Part shown: positions 13,164-22,024 of the stretch, one piece after another
Layout of the letters: the number at the start of each line of letters is the position of its first letter
Position numbering within the stretch: position 1 is the stretch's first letter
Assembly: GCF_003194625.1 (NCBI RefSeq)
Contig: NZ_QHKX01000004.1
Coordinates: 248,001-312,000 of the forward strand
Length of the DNA stretch: 64,000 nt
Direction: 5' to 3'
From: Nocardioides solisilvae
Lineage (GTDB): Bacteria > Actinomycetota > Actinomycetes > Propionibacteriales > Nocardioidaceae
Made by a program: the position numbers and the translations under genes
Notes under the pieces: generated by a model
Told to the model about the DNA's origin: nothing
Databases searched by the model: none
The model's input: the letters and a program-made list of their open reading frames with translations, nothing else

Positions 13164-13982
13164 TCAGGCGGGCGGCCGTCTCCCGGGGTCGGGCAGCGGC
13201 GGGGGAGTGCCGCCGAACTCGGGGCAGAGCGACTGGTGGCTGCACCACGAGCACAGCGCGCTGCGCCGTGGGCGCCAGTCGCCCGTCCGCGTGGCCTGGT
13301 CGATCGCCGCCCAGATCGCGAGCGCCCGGCGCTCCGTGGCCAGCAGCTCGGCCTCGTCGGGTGCGTGCCGCAGGATCTCGCCGCTGCCGAGGTAGACGAG
13401 CTGGAGCACGCTCGGGACGACTCCCCGCGCCCGCCAGAGAAGGAGCGCGTAGAAGCGCAGCTGGAAGAGCGCCGCCGCCTCGAACCCGGGGTGCGGGGCG
13501 CGGCCGGTCTTGTAGTCGACCACCCGGACCCGGCCGTCGGCGGCGACGTCGAGCCGGTCGACGATCCCGCGCAGCACCAGGCCCGAGTCGAGCGGCGCCT
13601 CGAGGTAGGCCTCGCGCTCCGCGGGCTCCAGCCGGACCGGGTCCTCCAGGCGGAACCAGGCGTGCACCGCGTCGACGCAGGTGCGCCACCACGCGTCGAA
13701 GGCGCTCGCGTCCGGTCCGAAGAGGTCGGCCAGGCGACGGTCCTGCTCGACGAGCCAGCTCCAGGCCGGGGTGAGCAGCTCCTCGGCACGGGCGGGGGTC
13801 CGGGCGGCCGCCGGATCGTCGAAGAGGAGCTCCAGCACGCGGTGCACCAGGGTCCCGCGCGTCGCCTCGGGCGTGGGCTCGTCGGGGAGCCCGTCGACCA
13901 CCCGAAAGCGGTAGCGCAGGGGGCAGGAGGTGAAGTCGGCGGCGCGGCTGGGCGACAGGGTGCCGGTCACGGTGCTCTCCAT
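13164..13982 (-). CDS. RecB-family PD-(D/E)XK exonuclease with Fe-S cysteines
   Basis: A 272-residue single-domain nuclease. The N-terminus LSPSRAADFTSCPLRYRF is the opening of the PDDEXK_1 family. The catalytic part includes RGTLVHRVLELLF, the acidic GIVDRLDV and the VVDYKTG motif (D-x-K). One cysteine near residue 20 and three near the C-terminus (CSWCSHQSLCP) match the four ligands of the AddB-type 4Fe-4S nuclease module. The substrate is probably DNA ends or flaps in repair. A TAGGGT hexamer 7 nt before ATG 13982 implies a leaderless mRNA. It is divergent from the site-2 protease gene, with promoters back to back in 67 bp. Confidence 0.9.
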   Translation of the reverse strand: MESTVTGTLSPSRAADFTSCPLRYRFRVVDGLPDEPTPEATRGTLVHRVLELLFDDPAAARTPARAEELLTPAWSWLVEQDRRLADLFGPDASAFDAWWRTCVDAVHAWFRLEDPVRLEPAEREAYLEAPLDSGLVLRGIVDRLDVAADGRVRVVDYKTGRAPHPGFEAAALFQLRFYALLLWRARGVVPSVLQLVYLGSGEILRHAPDEAELLATERRALAIWAAIDQATRTGDWRPRRSALCSWCSHQSLCPEFGGTPPPLPDPGRRPPA

Positions 13983-13989
13983 GCCGTCG

Positions 13990-13995
13990 ACCCTA
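13990..13995 (-). promoter_or_regulatory. -10 hexamer (TAGGGT) of RecB-like gene
   Basis: TAGGGT on the minus strand, 7 nt before the ATG at 13982; leaderless arrangement. Confidence 0.55.
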
Positions 13996-14037
13996 GGCTC
14001 CGCCGCCGACAGGACCTGGCCGCGCGGCCCGCTCGGC

Positions 14038-14043
14038 TAGGGT
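14038..14043 (+). promoter_or_regulatory. -10 hexamer (TAGGGT) of site-2 protease gene
   Basis: TAGGGT, 6 nt before the GTG at 14050; leaderless arrangement. Confidence 0.55.
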
Positions 14044-14049
14044 CTGGAC

Positions 14050-15207
14050 GTGAGCGAGCCCCCGATCCGTCCCGCGTCCCCGACGCCTGGGCGGCGGCGG
14101 CCCGGCACCGTGCGGATCGGGCGGGTGGCCGGCGCCGACGTCCTCGTGGGCTCCTCGTGGTTCGTCGTGGCCGCCATGATCGCCGTCCTCGTCTCCCCAC
14201 GCGTCGAGCAGGTCGAGCCCGGGCTCGGGCCGTGGAAGTACGTCGCCGGGCTGGCGTTCGCGGTCGTCTTCTACCTGTCCATCCTCCTGCACGAGGCCTC
14301 CCACGCCCTCGTCGCGCGACGGTTCGGACTGGGGGTCGGCTCGATCACGCTCCACTTCCTGGGCGGCATGACCGAGATCGAGGGCGAGTCCCGCTCCGCC
14401 CGCGAGGAGTTCTGGATCGCGGTCGTCGGGCCCCTGGCCTCGCTGGCCGTGGGCGGGGCCGCGCTCGGCCTGTGGTTCGTCACCCCCGACGGCCTGCTCC
14501 GGGTCGCGGTCGAGGGGCTGGCCGGGGCGAACCTGCTCCTGGGCGTGCTGAACCTCGTGCCCGGCATGCCGCTCGACGGGGGCCGGGTCCTCAAGGCCGT
14601 GGTCTGGCGGGCGAGCGGCAGCGTCCACACCGGGGCGGTCGCCGCCGGGTGGGGCGGCCGCGTCGTGGCGGTGCTCGTCCTGTCGTGGCCCGTCTGGCAG
14701 TCCGAGCTCCTGGGCGTGCGCCCCGACCTCCTCGACTACCTCCTGGTCCTCCTGCTCGGCGGCTTCCTGTGGGCGGGGGCGACGGCGTCGCTGATCCAGG
14801 CGCGGCTGCGCCGCCGGCTGCCGGCCCTGGTGGCCCGACCGCTGGCCCGACGCGCCGTGACGGTGCCACCGGGCCTGCCGCTGGCCGAGGCGGTCCGACA
14901 GGCCCAGGAGGCGCGAGCCGGCGGCATCGTGACGGTGGCGCCCGACGGACGGCCGCTCGGCATCGTGAGCGAGGCGGCCCTGCTGGCCACTCCCGAGGAG
15001 CGACGACCCTGGATCCCCGTCGCCGACCTGACCCGGGAGCTGACCGCTGAGACCACGCTCCCGGTCGACATCGCGGGGGAGCAACTGGTGGAGGCGATCA
15101 GCCGGCACCCCGCCCCGGAGTACCTCCTCGTCGACGCCTCCGGCGCCGTCCACGGCGTCCTCGCCACCGCCGACGTCGATCGCGCCTTCCGGAGCGTCGC
15201 CCACTAG
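14050..15207 (+). CDS. Site-2 protease-like zinc metalloprotease (M50) with CBS domains
   Basis: An intramembrane protease of 385 residues. Hydrophobic segments surround the zinc motif LLHEASH (HExxH near residue 80), and the third ligand lies in NLVPGMPLDGGR near 170. After about six membrane segments comes a cytoplasmic CBS pair (about residues 260-385), likely a nucleotide-sensing gate. It resembles the mycobacterial Rip3-type family, which cleaves membrane proteins such as anti-sigma factors; the substrate here is unknown. The GTG start lies 6 nt after TAGGGT. The stop codon TAG forms part of the -10 hexamer of trmI. Confidence 0.88.
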   Translation: MSEPPIRPASPTPGRRRPGTVRIGRVAGADVLVGSSWFVVAAMIAVLVSPRVEQVEPGLGPWKYVAGLAFAVVFYLSILLHEASHALVARRFGLGVGSITLHFLGGMTEIEGESRSAREEFWIAVVGPLASLAVGGAALGLWFVTPDGLLRVAVEGLAGANLLLGVLNLVPGMPLDGGRVLKAVVWRASGSVHTGAVAAGWGGRVVAVLVLSWPVWQSELLGVRPDLLDYLLVLLLGGFLWAGATASLIQARLRRRLPALVARPLARRAVTVPPGLPLAEAVRQAQEARAGGIVTVAPDGRPLGIVSEAALLATPEERRPWIPVADLTRELTAETTLPVDIAGEQLVEAISRHPAPEYLLVDASGAVHGVLATADVDRAFRSVAH

Positions 15208-15210
15208 GGT
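15205..15210 (+). promoter_or_regulatory. -10 hexamer (TAGGGT) of trmI
   Basis: TAGGGT begins with the stop codon of the upstream protease gene and ends 7 nt before ATG 15218. Confidence 0.5.
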
Positions 15211-15217
15211 TCCGGCC

Positions 15218-16195
15218 ATGCCCGAGACTCACCCCTCCCACGCTCCCGACGTCCCCGCCGAAGCCTGGTCGGGCGTGCACCGCGGTCCGCTCCGGGCCGG
15301 CGAGTGGGTGCGGCTGCTCGACCAGAAGGGTCGTCGTCACAACTTCGAGCTGGTCCCGGGCAAGAGGTTCTTCTCCAACCGGGGCCACCTCGACCACGAC
15401 GACCTGATCGGACGCGAGGAGGGGTTCACCATCGCCTCCTCCGCGGGCGGCGAGTACCTCGTGTTCCGCCCCCTGCTCTCGGAGTTCGTCGTCTCGATGC
15501 CGCGCGGGGCGGCCGTCGTCTACCCCAAGGACGCCGCCCAGATCGTCTCGTCGGCCGACGTCTTCCCCGGGGCCCGGGTGGTGGAGGCGGGCGCCGGCTC
15601 GGGCGCGCTCACGTGCTCGCTGCTCCGCGCCGTCGGCCCGCACGGCCGGGTCACCAGCTGGGAGCGGCGCGAGGAGTTCGCCGACGTCGCCCGCCGCAAC
15701 GTCGAGCAGTTCTTCGGGGGCGCCCACCCCGCCTGGGACCTGCGCCTCGGCGACCTGGCCGAGGAGCTGCCGGCCGCCACCTCGGCGCCCGACGAGAAGG
15801 TCGACCGCGTCATCCTCGACATGCTGGCGCCCTGGGAGTGCGTGGACGCGGTCGCGGGCGCGCTGGTGCCCGGCGGCATCGTCTGCGTCTACGTCGCGAC
15901 CACCACCCAGCTCTCCCGCGTCGTGGAGACGCTGCGCGCGCACGGCGAGTTCACCGAGCCGCAGGCGTGGGAGAGCCTGGTCCGCGACTGGCACGTGGAG
16001 GGCCTCGCGGTCCGCCCCGGCCACAAGATGATCGGCCACACGGCCTTCCTCGTCACCGCGCGACGGATGGCCCCCGGGGAGCGCCCGCCCAAGAAGAAGC
16101 GCAGGCCGGCGCCGGGTGCCTACGGGGTCGACTACACCGGGCCGCGCCCGGCCGACCTGCCGCCCCAGGTCGCCGAGGAGCCGCTCGACCCGTGA
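15218..16195 (+). CDS. trmI: tRNA (adenine-58-N1)-methyltransferase
   Basis: Methylates A58 in the T-loop of tRNA with AdoMet. The 325-residue protein has a small N-terminal beta domain (RAGEWVRLLDQKGRRHNFEL), the conserved IYPKD-like VYPKDAAQIV, the Rossmann motif I VVEAGAGSGALT near residue 125 and the post-motif DRVILDMLAPW. The C-terminal tail KKKRRPAPGAYGVDYTGPRP is basic and likely RNA-binding. The gene directly upstream of arc in actinobacterial genomes is usually this one, so synteny supports the call. Its mRNA is probably leaderless. Confidence 0.93.
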   Translation: MPETHPSHAPDVPAEAWSGVHRGPLRAGEWVRLLDQKGRRHNFELVPGKRFFSNRGHLDHDDLIGREEGFTIASSAGGEYLVFRPLLSEFVVSMPRGAAVVYPKDAAQIVSSADVFPGARVVEAGAGSGALTCSLLRAVGPHGRVTSWERREEFADVARRNVEQFFGGAHPAWDLRLGDLAEELPAATSAPDEKVDRVILDMLAPWECVDAVAGALVPGGIVCVYVATTTQLSRVVETLRAHGEFTEPQAWESLVRDWHVEGLAVRPGHKMIGHTAFLVTARRMAPGERPPKKKRRPAPGAYGVDYTGPRPADLPPQVAEEPLDP

Positions 16196-16197
16196 CA

Positions 16198-16216
16198 CGC
16201 CCACGCGGGCGCGTGG
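16198..16216. terminator. Weak hairpin after trmI
   Basis: Overlapping short palindromes (CGCCC/GGGCG and CCACGC/GCGTGG) directly after the trmI stop codon could act as a weak terminator. No T-tract follows. Confidence 0.3.
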
Positions 16217-16291
16217 TCGCGCCGGGGGCGCCCGTGCCCGGATCGTGACCGACACATCTGGATAAGGACTTCCGATCCGTGGCGCCATGGG

Positions 16292-16314
16292 TAGTGTCAC
16301 GAAGCAGGAGGTGA
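16292..16314 (+). promoter_or_regulatory. arc promoter -10 (TAGTGT) and Shine-Dalgarno site
   Basis: TAGTGT at 16292-16297 is followed by AGGAGGTGA at 16306-16314, 5 nt before ATG 16320. This decides the arc start: the earlier in-frame ATG at 16287 lies upstream of the -10 element. Confidence 0.6.
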
Positions 16315-16319
16315 CGCAC

Positions 16320-18071
16320 ATGTCGTTCTCGGAAGGTGTGGCGGGGCCCGGCCCCGACGAGCTGGCCCGGCACGCGCGAGCGCTCGAGCAGGAGGTCGCC
16401 GACCTGCGGCGCAGGCTGGCCGAGACCCCCGGCCACGGCCCGGCCCGCGGCCTCGAGCTGCGGCTGGCCGAGACCGAGCGCTCGCTGGCGGCGGTGACGA
16501 GCCAGAACGAGCGCCTCGCCCAGACGCTGCGCGAGGCGCGCGACCAGATCCTCAAGCTCAAGGACGAGGTCGACCGGCTGGCCCAGCCCCCGGCCGGCTT
16601 CGGCACCTTCCTGCAGCGCAACGAGGACGACACGGTGGACGTCTTCACCGGCGGTCGCAAGCTCCGTGTCAACGTCAGCCCGGCGGTGCCGGTGGAGGAG
16701 CTGGTGCGCGGCCAGGAGGTGATGCTCAACGAGGCCCTCAACGTGGTCGGTGCCCACGGCTTCGAGAAGGTCGGCGAGGTGGTGATGCTCAAGGAGCTCC
16801 TCGAGGACGGCGCGCGCGCCCTGGTCATCGCCAACGCCGACGAGGAGCGCGTCGTGCGCCTCGCTCAGCCTCTGCTCGAGATGCACCTGCGCGCGGGCGA
16901 CTCCCTGCTGCTGGACAGCCGGTCGGGCTACGCCTACGAGAAGGTGCCGAAGTCCGAGGTCGAGGAGCTCGTCCTCGAGGAGGTGCCCGACATCGCCTAC
17001 GAGTCCATCGGCGGGCTGGTCGCCCAGATCGACGCGATCCGGGACGCCGTCGAGCTGCCCTACCTGCACCCCGAGCTCTTCCTGGAGCACAAGCTCAAGC
17101 CCCCGAAGGGCGTGCTGCTGTACGGCCCGCCCGGCTGCGGCAAGACGCTGATCGCCAAGGCGGTGGCCAACTCGCTGGCCAAGAAGGTGGCGGCGCGGAC
17201 GGGCGCCGAGGGGAAGTCCTACTTCCTCAACATCAAGGGTCCCGAGCTCCTCAACAAGTACGTCGGCGAGACCGAGCGCCACATCCGGCTGGTCTTCCAG
17301 CGGGCCCGCGAGAAGGCGAGCATGGGCACCCCGGTCATCGTCTTCTTCGACGAGATGGACTCGCTGTTCCGCACCCGCGGCTCCGGCGTCTCCTCCGACG
17401 TGGAGAACACCATCGTCCCCCAGCTGCTGAGCGAGATCGACGGCGTGGAGACCCTGGAGAACGTGCTCGTCATCGGCGCCTCCAACCGGGAGGACATGAT
17501 CGACCCCGCCATCCTGCGGCCGGGGCGCCTCGACGTGAAGATCAAGATCGAGCGCCCCGACGCCGAGTCGGCGCGCGACATCTTCTCCAAGTACCTCACG
17601 CCCGACCTGCCGCTGCACGCCGACGACCTCGCCGAGTTCGCCGGCGACCGGGAGGCCTGCGTCAACGGGATGATCCGCGCCACGGTGGAGCGGATGTACA
17701 CCGAGTCGGAGGAGAACCGCTTCCTCGAGGTCACCTACGCCAACGGCGACAAGGAGGTCCTGTACTTCAAGGACTTCAACTCCGGCGCGATGATCCAGAA
17801 CATCGTGGACCGGGCCAAGAAGATGGCGATCAAGGACCTGCTGGACCACGACCAGCGCGGCCTGCGCGTCCAGCACCTGCTGCAGGCGTGCGTGGACGAG
17901 TTCAAGGAGAACGAGGACCTGCCCAACACCACCAACCCCGACGACTGGGCGCGGATCTCCGGCAAGAAGGGCGAGCGGATCGTCTTCATCCGCACGCTCA
18001 TCACCGGCAAGCAGGGGACCGAGCCCGGTCGCTCGATCGACACCGTCTCCAACACCGGGCAGTACCTGTGA
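16320..18071 (+). CDS. arc: Proteasome-associated AAA+ ATPase ARC/Mpa
   Basis: Hexameric unfoldase that recognises Pup-tagged proteins and feeds them into the 20S proteasome. The 583 residues comprise an N-terminal coiled coil (about 10-85, binds Pup), two OB folds (about 85-230), and an AAA module with Walker A GPPGCGKT near 268 and Walker [12 protein letters not shown]. The C-terminal tail ends in GQYL, the motif that docks in the alpha-ring and opens the gate. The ATG at 16320 follows a near-perfect ribosome site. The stop codon overlaps the next gene. Known as Mpa in Mycobacterium. Confidence 0.96.
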   Translation: MSFSEGVAGPGPDELARHARALEQEVADLRRRLAETPGHGPARGLELRLAETERSLAAVTSQNERLAQTLREARDQILKLKDEVDRLAQPPAGFGTFLQRNEDDTVDVFTGGRKLRVNVSPAVPVEELVRGQEVMLNEALNVVGAHGFEKVGEVVMLKELLEDGARALVIANADEERVVRLAQPLLEMHLRAGDSLLLDSRSGYAYEKVPKSEVEELVLEEVPDIAYESIGGLVAQIDAIRDAVELPYLHPELFLEHKLKPPKGVLLYGPPGCGKTLIAKAVANSLAKKVAARTGAEGKSYFLNIKGPELLNKYVGETERHIRLVFQRAREKASMGTPVIVFFDEMDSLFRTRGSGVSSDVENTIVPQLLSEIDGVETLENVLVIGASNREDMIDPAILRPGRLDVKIKIERPDAESARDIFSKYLTPDLPLHADDLAEFAGDREACVNGMIRATVERMYTESEENRFLEVTYANGDKEVLYFKDFNSGAMIQNIVDRAKKMAIKDLLDHDQRGLRVQHLLQACVDEFKENEDLPNTTNPDDWARISGKKGERIVFIRTLITGKQGTEPGRSIDTVSNTGQYL

Positions 18072-18421
18072 CCGTGGCCGGGGAGGAGGAGCTGGAGCGC
18101 AGCGAGGGCGAGGCACTGCTGAGCGCCCGCGCCGAGCTGGGCCCCGGCTTCGAGGCCGAGCTGGTGGACGGCTTCGCGGAGCGGATCGAGCGGGTCGTGC
18201 GGGAGCGGGCCGAGGCGGAGCGCCGGCGCCACGACGACGTGGCCCGGCGGGCGGCCGCGGCCGGCCCGCGCCAGCTGGCCCTGGCGATCGTCTCGCTGGT
18301 CTCGTTCATCCCCCTCGGCATCACGCTGGGCGTCAACGGGGAAGGCTTCGCCCTCCTGGTCACCCTGGCCGCGATCGTGGCGGTCAACCTCGCCCACGCC
18401 TGGCAGAGCCGTCCCTCCTGA
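18068..18421 (+). CDS. Small membrane protein between arc and dop, unknown function
   Basis: I do not recognise a named family. The 117-residue product has an acidic/basic amphipathic N-terminal half (residues 1-70), with the helix [24 protein letters not shown] likely coiled. Two hydrophobic segments follow ([21 protein letters not shown] and [20 protein letters not shown]). The GTG start overlaps the arc stop (GTGA), so it is translationally coupled to the proteasomal ATPase. It ends 16 nt before dop. The position suggests a membrane-associated role in pupylation or an unrelated passenger; I cannot tell which. Confidence 0.75.
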   Translation: MTVAGEEELERSEGEALLSARAELGPGFEAELVDGFAERIERVVRERAEAERRRHDDVARRAAAAGPRQLALAIVSLVSFIPLGITLGVNGEGFALLVTLAAIVAVNLAHAWQSRPS

Positions 18422-18425
18422 GACG

Positions 18426-18431
18426 TACGGT
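18426..18431 (+). promoter_or_regulatory. -10 hexamer (TACGGT) of dop
   Basis: TACGGT, 6 nt before the ATG at 18438; leaderless arrangement. Confidence 0.5.
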
Positions 18432-18437
18432 GGGCTC

Positions 18438-19952
18438 ATGAGCGTACGACGGGTGATGGGCACCGAGGTGGAGTACGGCATCTCGGTGGCCGGGCACCCC
18501 CAGGCCAACCCGATGGTGGCGTCCTCGCAGGTGGTCAACGCCTACGCGACGTCGACCCTGAAGGCGCGGCGTGCCCGGTGGGACTTCGAGGAGGAGTCGC
18601 CCCTGCGCGACGCGCGCGGCTTCGACATGTCGCGGCAGGTCGCCGACGCCAGCCAGCTCACCGACGAGGACATGGGGCTGGCCAACGTCATCCTCACCAA
18701 CGGAGCGCGGCTCTACGTCGACCACGCGCACCCGGAGTACTCCACGCCCGAGGTCACGACCCCGCTCGACGTCGTCCGCTGGGACAAGGCGGGCGAGCAG
18801 GTGATGCTGGACGCCGCCCTGCGTGCCCGCCAGCTGCCCGGCGCGCCCGAGATCCTCCTGTACAAGAACAACACCGACAACAAGGGCGCCTCCTACGGGG
18901 CGCACGAGAACTACCTCATGCGGCGCTCCACACCCTTCGCCGACATCGTGCGCCACCTCATCCCCTTCTTCGTCAGCCGCCAGGTGGTCTGCGGCGCCGG
19001 CCGGGTGGGGATCGGGCAGGACGGCCGCGGCCACGGCTTCCAGGTCAGCCAGCGGGCGGACTTCTTCGAGGTGGAGGTCGGCCTCGAGACGACCCTCAAG
19101 CGCCCGATCATCAACACTCGCGACGAGCCGCACGCCGACCCGGAGAAGTACCGCCGGCTCCACGTGATCATCGGGGACGCCAACCTCGCGGAGGTGTCGA
19201 CGTACCTCAAGGTCGGCACCACGTCGCTGGTCCTGGCGATGGTCGAGGACGGGTTCCTCGCCGGCGACCTGGCCGTGCAGAACCCCGTGGCGTCCCTGCG
19301 CGCCGTCTCGCACGACCCCGGGCTGGCCCACCTGCTCACGCTCGCCGACGGCCGGCGGATGACGGCCGTCCAGCTGCAGTGGGAGTACCTCGAGCTGGCC
19401 CGCAAGTACGTCGAGGTCACCGCGGGCGGCGACCCCGACCCGCAGACGGCCGACGTGCTGGCGCGCTGGGAGTCCGTCCTCGACCGGCTCGGTCGCGACC
19501 CCTTCCTGTGTGCCGCCGAGCTCGACTGGGTGGCCAAGCTCAAGCTGCTCACGCAGTACCGCGACCGCGACGGGCTGGACTGGGACGACGCCAAGCTCCA
19601 CCTCATCGACCTGCAGTACTCCGACATCCGCCCCGAGAAGGGCCTCTACCAGCGGCTCGTCCGGGCGGGCCGGATCGAGCGCCTGCTCGGCGACGACGAG
19701 GTGGAGCGGGCGATGCACGAACCGCCCACCGACACGCGGGCCTACTTCCGGGGCCGCTGCCTGGAGAAGTACGCCGCCGACGTGGCTGCGGCGTCGTGGG
19801 ACTCGGTGGTCTTCGACGTCGCCGGCCGGGAGTCGCTGCAGCGGGTCCCCACCGGCGACCCGTTGCGTGGGACCAGGGCCCACGTGGGCGAGCTGCTCGA
19901 CCGCTGCGACACCGCCGAGGACCTCTTCCGCGCCCTCACCGCGCGGCCCTGA
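18438..19952 (+). CDS. dop: Pup deamidase/depupylase
   Basis: Glutamine-synthetase-fold enzyme that deamidates the Pup C-terminal Gln and removes Pup from substrates. The 504-residue protein starts [14 protein letters not shown], contains the Dop-specific insertion (about residues 40-75, absent from PafA), and has the catalytic aspartate in [14 protein letters not shown] near 95. Also present are the [18 protein letters not shown] and [19 protein letters not shown] signatures. Since Pup in this window ends in Glu, only the depupylase activity should be needed. The leaderless start is supported by TACGGT. The stop lies in a palindrome shared with the convergent gene. Confidence 0.96.
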   Translation: MSVRRVMGTEVEYGISVAGHPQANPMVASSQVVNAYATSTLKARRARWDFEEESPLRDARGFDMSRQVADASQLTDEDMGLANVILTNGARLYVDHAHPEYSTPEVTTPLDVVRWDKAGEQVMLDAALRARQLPGAPEILLYKNNTDNKGASYGAHENYLMRRSTPFADIVRHLIPFFVSRQVVCGAGRVGIGQDGRGHGFQVSQRADFFEVEVGLETTLKRPIINTRDEPHADPEKYRRLHVIIGDANLAEVSTYLKVGTTSLVLAMVEDGFLAGDLAVQNPVASLRAVSHDPGLAHLLTLADGRRMTAVQLQWEYLELARKYVEVTAGGDPDPQTADVLARWESVLDRLGRDPFLCAAELDWVAKLKLLTQYRDRDGLDWDDAKLHLIDLQYSDIRPEKGLYQRLVRAGRIERLLGDDEVERAMHEPPTDTRAYFRGRCLEKYAADVAAASWDSVVFDVAGRESLQRVPTGDPLRGTRAHVGELLDRCDTAEDLFRALTARP

Positions 19953-19967
19953 CCCGGCGGGTCAGGG
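19947..19967. terminator. Bidirectional terminator containing both stop codons
   Basis: Perfect 9-bp arms CCCTGACCC and GGGTCAGGG around GGC. The dop TGA (19950-19952) and the convergent lipoprotein gene's stop (19962-19964) both lie inside the arms. Confidence 0.6.
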
Positions 19968-20852
19968 CGTCTTCTCCAGCTGCTCGAGCTCCTCGAGCTG
20001 CTCCTTGGCCTCCTCGATCTTGGCCAGCATCCCGTCGACCTGCTCGAGCTGCCGGTCCATGGCGTCGACCTGCGCCTGGGCGTCGAGGAAGTCGGCGGGG
20101 GGCTCGAGCGCGAAGTCCTCGTCGAACCGCCCGTAGCGGATGGTGCCCGCCTGGTTGTCGAAGCCGACGACCCGCGGGACGGGGTCGCGGTGGGCGATCC
20201 ACACGGCCGGGAACTCGTTGCTCGAGACGCGCACGGTCTCGACGCCGTCGAGCGTCTCCTCGCCCACCAGCTCGACCTCGACGTCGGGGTTGGGCTCCTT
20301 GCCGACCTTGGTGCACCGCAGGGTGGCCGCGTTCTTGTCCAGCATCTTCACCCAGATGCCCGACTGGGCCCTGTCGGTGGGGGAGAGCCTGCCGTCCGCC
20401 CCGTAGTAGGCACGGTTCGCCAGCCGGTAGGCGTCCTTCTCCTCCTCGAGCAGGACGGTCCGGAGCCGCCCCTCCCCGTTGACCGCCGAGATGGCGCAGC
20501 GCCTGCGAGCCAGGTCCAGCTCCATCACCACGAGCTCGGCACCGGCGGTCTCGGGGTCCTCGAACTCGCCGCGCAGCTCGACGCTGCTCACCGCGCCGAG
20601 GTTGGTGAAGGCCACGTCGTAGAGCTCGACGAGCTGCTCGTCCGTCCACTCCGACACGTCCTCGGGCAGCTCGACCGTCTCCCCGGACCCGGCCCCGGCT
20701 GCAGCCTCGGCGTCGGACCCGTCGTCGCCCGACTCCGCCGCACCCGAGGCGCGCGTCCCCTCCGGCACCTCCTGGTCCGGGTCGTCGCCCCCGCAGGCGC
20801 CCAGGAGCAGCGCGGGGACGAGCAGGACGGCGGTCAGGGACGTGCGCTTCAT
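19962..20852 (-). CDS. Hypothetical lipoprotein with C-terminal coiled coil
   Basis: An unrecognised 296-residue exported lipoprotein. The signal peptide ends in LLLGAC with Cys at residue 20, followed by an acidic Ser/Ala/Gly-rich linker. The folded middle (about 60-245) shows alternating strands, including GELVVMELDLARRRC-like and VETVRVSSNEFPAVWIAHRD segments, reminiscent of LolA/LppX-type beta sheets, but this is a weak resemblance. Residues 250-296 form a Gln/Glu/Leu-rich heptad region (QVDAMDRQLEQVDGML, EQLEELEQLEK). It is embedded antisense between dop and pup and shares a divergent 101-bp promoter region with pup. Confidence 0.8.
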   Translation of the reverse strand: MKRTSLTAVLLVPALLLGACGGDDPDQEVPEGTRASGAAESGDDGSDAEAAAGAGSGETVELPEDVSEWTDEQLVELYDVAFTNLGAVSSVELRGEFEDPETAGAELVVMELDLARRRCAISAVNGEGRLRTVLLEEEKDAYRLANRAYYGADGRLSPTDRAQSGIWVKMLDKNAATLRCTKVGKEPNPDVEVELVGEETLDGVETVRVSSNEFPAVWIAHRDPVPRVVGFDNQAGTIRYGRFDEDFALEPPADFLDAQAQVDAMDRQLEQVDGMLAKIEEAKEQLEELEQLEKTP

Positions 20853-20940
20853 CGGTGGTGCTCCTCGGGTCGTGGACGTCGGACGGGGCTTGCCCGCTCG
20901 ACGGCGGTTCCAAACCGGCCGGCGCGGTGGTCCTGGGCTA

Positions 20941-20946
20941 TAGAGT
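20941..20946 (+). promoter_or_regulatory. -10 hexamer (TAGAGT) of pup
   Basis: TAGAGT (overlapping TATAGA) ends 7 nt before the pup ATG at 20954; leaderless arrangement. Confidence 0.5.
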
Positions 20947-20953
20947 CGGCGGC

Positions 20954-21151
20954 ATGGCCCAGGAGCAGAAGCAGCCCCGGAAGTCCACGCAGGACGAGGA
21001 GCTCGGCGAGGAGGTCGTCGAGACCGACGTCGCCGAGCGCAAGGACGCCCTCGACGACGACGTCGACGCGATCCTCGACGAGATCGACGAAGTCCTGGAG
21101 ACCAACGCCGAGGACTTCGTGAAGTCGTTCATCCAGAAGGGCGGCGAGTAG
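20954..21151 (+). CDS. pup: Prokaryotic ubiquitin-like protein Pup
   Basis: Small, mostly disordered 65-residue modifier attached to substrate lysines by PafA to mark them for the proteasome. It has the family pattern: a basic Gln-rich start ([10 protein letters not shown]), an acidic helix that binds the ARC coiled coil ([24 protein letters not shown]), and the tail IQKGGE. The tail ends in Glu, so it can be ligated directly; many actinobacteria encode GGQ and need deamidation first. Its TAG stop overlaps the prcB GTG by one base. The start is fixed by the TAGAGT promoter and by alignment to the family. Confidence 0.97.
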   Translation: MAQEQKQPRKSTQDEELGEEVVETDVAERKDALDDDVDAILDEIDEVLETNAEDFVKSFIQKGGE

Positions 21152-21987
21152 TGACGGACGCGACCCCGCGCCTGCGTCCGGGCTACCTGCAGCCCGGCAC
21201 GTCGTCGTTCGCCGACTTCCTGGCGGCCGAGGCACCCGACCTGCTGCCCTCCCGCCGTCCGCTGCCCCCCGGCGACGCGGCCCAGCTGGCCCCGCACGGG
21301 ACGACGATCGTCGCGGCGACCTTCCCCGGCGGCGTCGTCATGGCCGGCGACCGCCGGGCGACCATGGGCAACATCATCGCCCAGCGCGACATCGAGAAGG
21401 TCTTCCCCGCCGACGAGTTCTCCTGCGTGGGGATCGCCGGCACGGCCGGGCTGGCCGTGGAGATGGTCCGGCTCTTCCAGGTGGAGCTCGAGCACTACGA
21501 GAAGATCGAGGGGACCACCCTCTCCATGGACGGCAAGGCCAACCGGCTCGCCGCCCTGATCCGGGCGAACCTCGGCATGGCCATGCAGGGGCTGGCCGTC
21601 GTGCCGCTCTTCGCCGGCTTCGACCTGGCCGCCGACCAGGGACGCATCTTCTCCTACGACGTCACCGGCGGCCGCTACGAGGAGACGGCGTTCCACGCCG
21701 TCGGCTCGGGCTCGCTCTTCGCCCGGGGCTCGCTGAAGAAGCTCTACCGCGACGACCTGGACCCCGACGGGTGCGTCACGGCCGTCGTGCAGGCGCTCTA
21801 CGACGCGGCCGACGACGACTCCGCCACGGGCGGGCCCGACCTCACGCGTCGGATCTTCCCGGTGGTGCACGTGATCACCGCCGACGGGGGGCGCCGCATG
21901 CCCGACGACGAGGTCGCGCGGATCGCCGACCGCATCCTGGCGAGCCGGATGGTCCGCCCCGACGGCCCGTCGGCCGAGCTCACGTGA
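21151..21987 (+). CDS. prcB: 20S proteasome beta subunit
   Basis: Catalytic subunit, 278 residues. An N-terminal propeptide of 50 residues ends at APHG, and cleavage exposes Thr51 of [21 protein letters not shown], the nucleophile. The Asp and Lys partners of the N-terminal nucleophile site follow in GDRRAT and DIEKVF. The propeptide segment [17 protein letters not shown] matches those that help assembly of actinobacterial proteasomes. The GTG start shares a base with the pup stop, so Pup and the protease core are co-translated. Confidence 0.97.
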   Translation: MTDATPRLRPGYLQPGTSSFADFLAAEAPDLLPSRRPLPPGDAAQLAPHGTTIVAATFPGGVVMAGDRRATMGNIIAQRDIEKVFPADEFSCVGIAGTAGLAVEMVRLFQVELEHYEKIEGTTLSMDGKANRLAALIRANLGMAMQGLAVVPLFAGFDLAADQGRIFSYDVTGGRYEETAFHAVGSGSLFARGSLKKLYRDDLDPDGCVTAVVQALYDAADDDSATGGPDLTRRIFPVVHVITADGGRRMPDDEVARIADRILASRMVRPDGPSAELT

Positions 21988-22024
21988 CCCGCCGCCCCGC
22001 ACCCGTCCAGGAGGACCCAGCCCG

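Noticed and set aside
16287-16319. Earlier ATG for arc at 16287
   Set aside because: It lies upstream of the TAGTGT -10 element and lacks a ribosome site; ATG 16320 has AGGAGGTGA.
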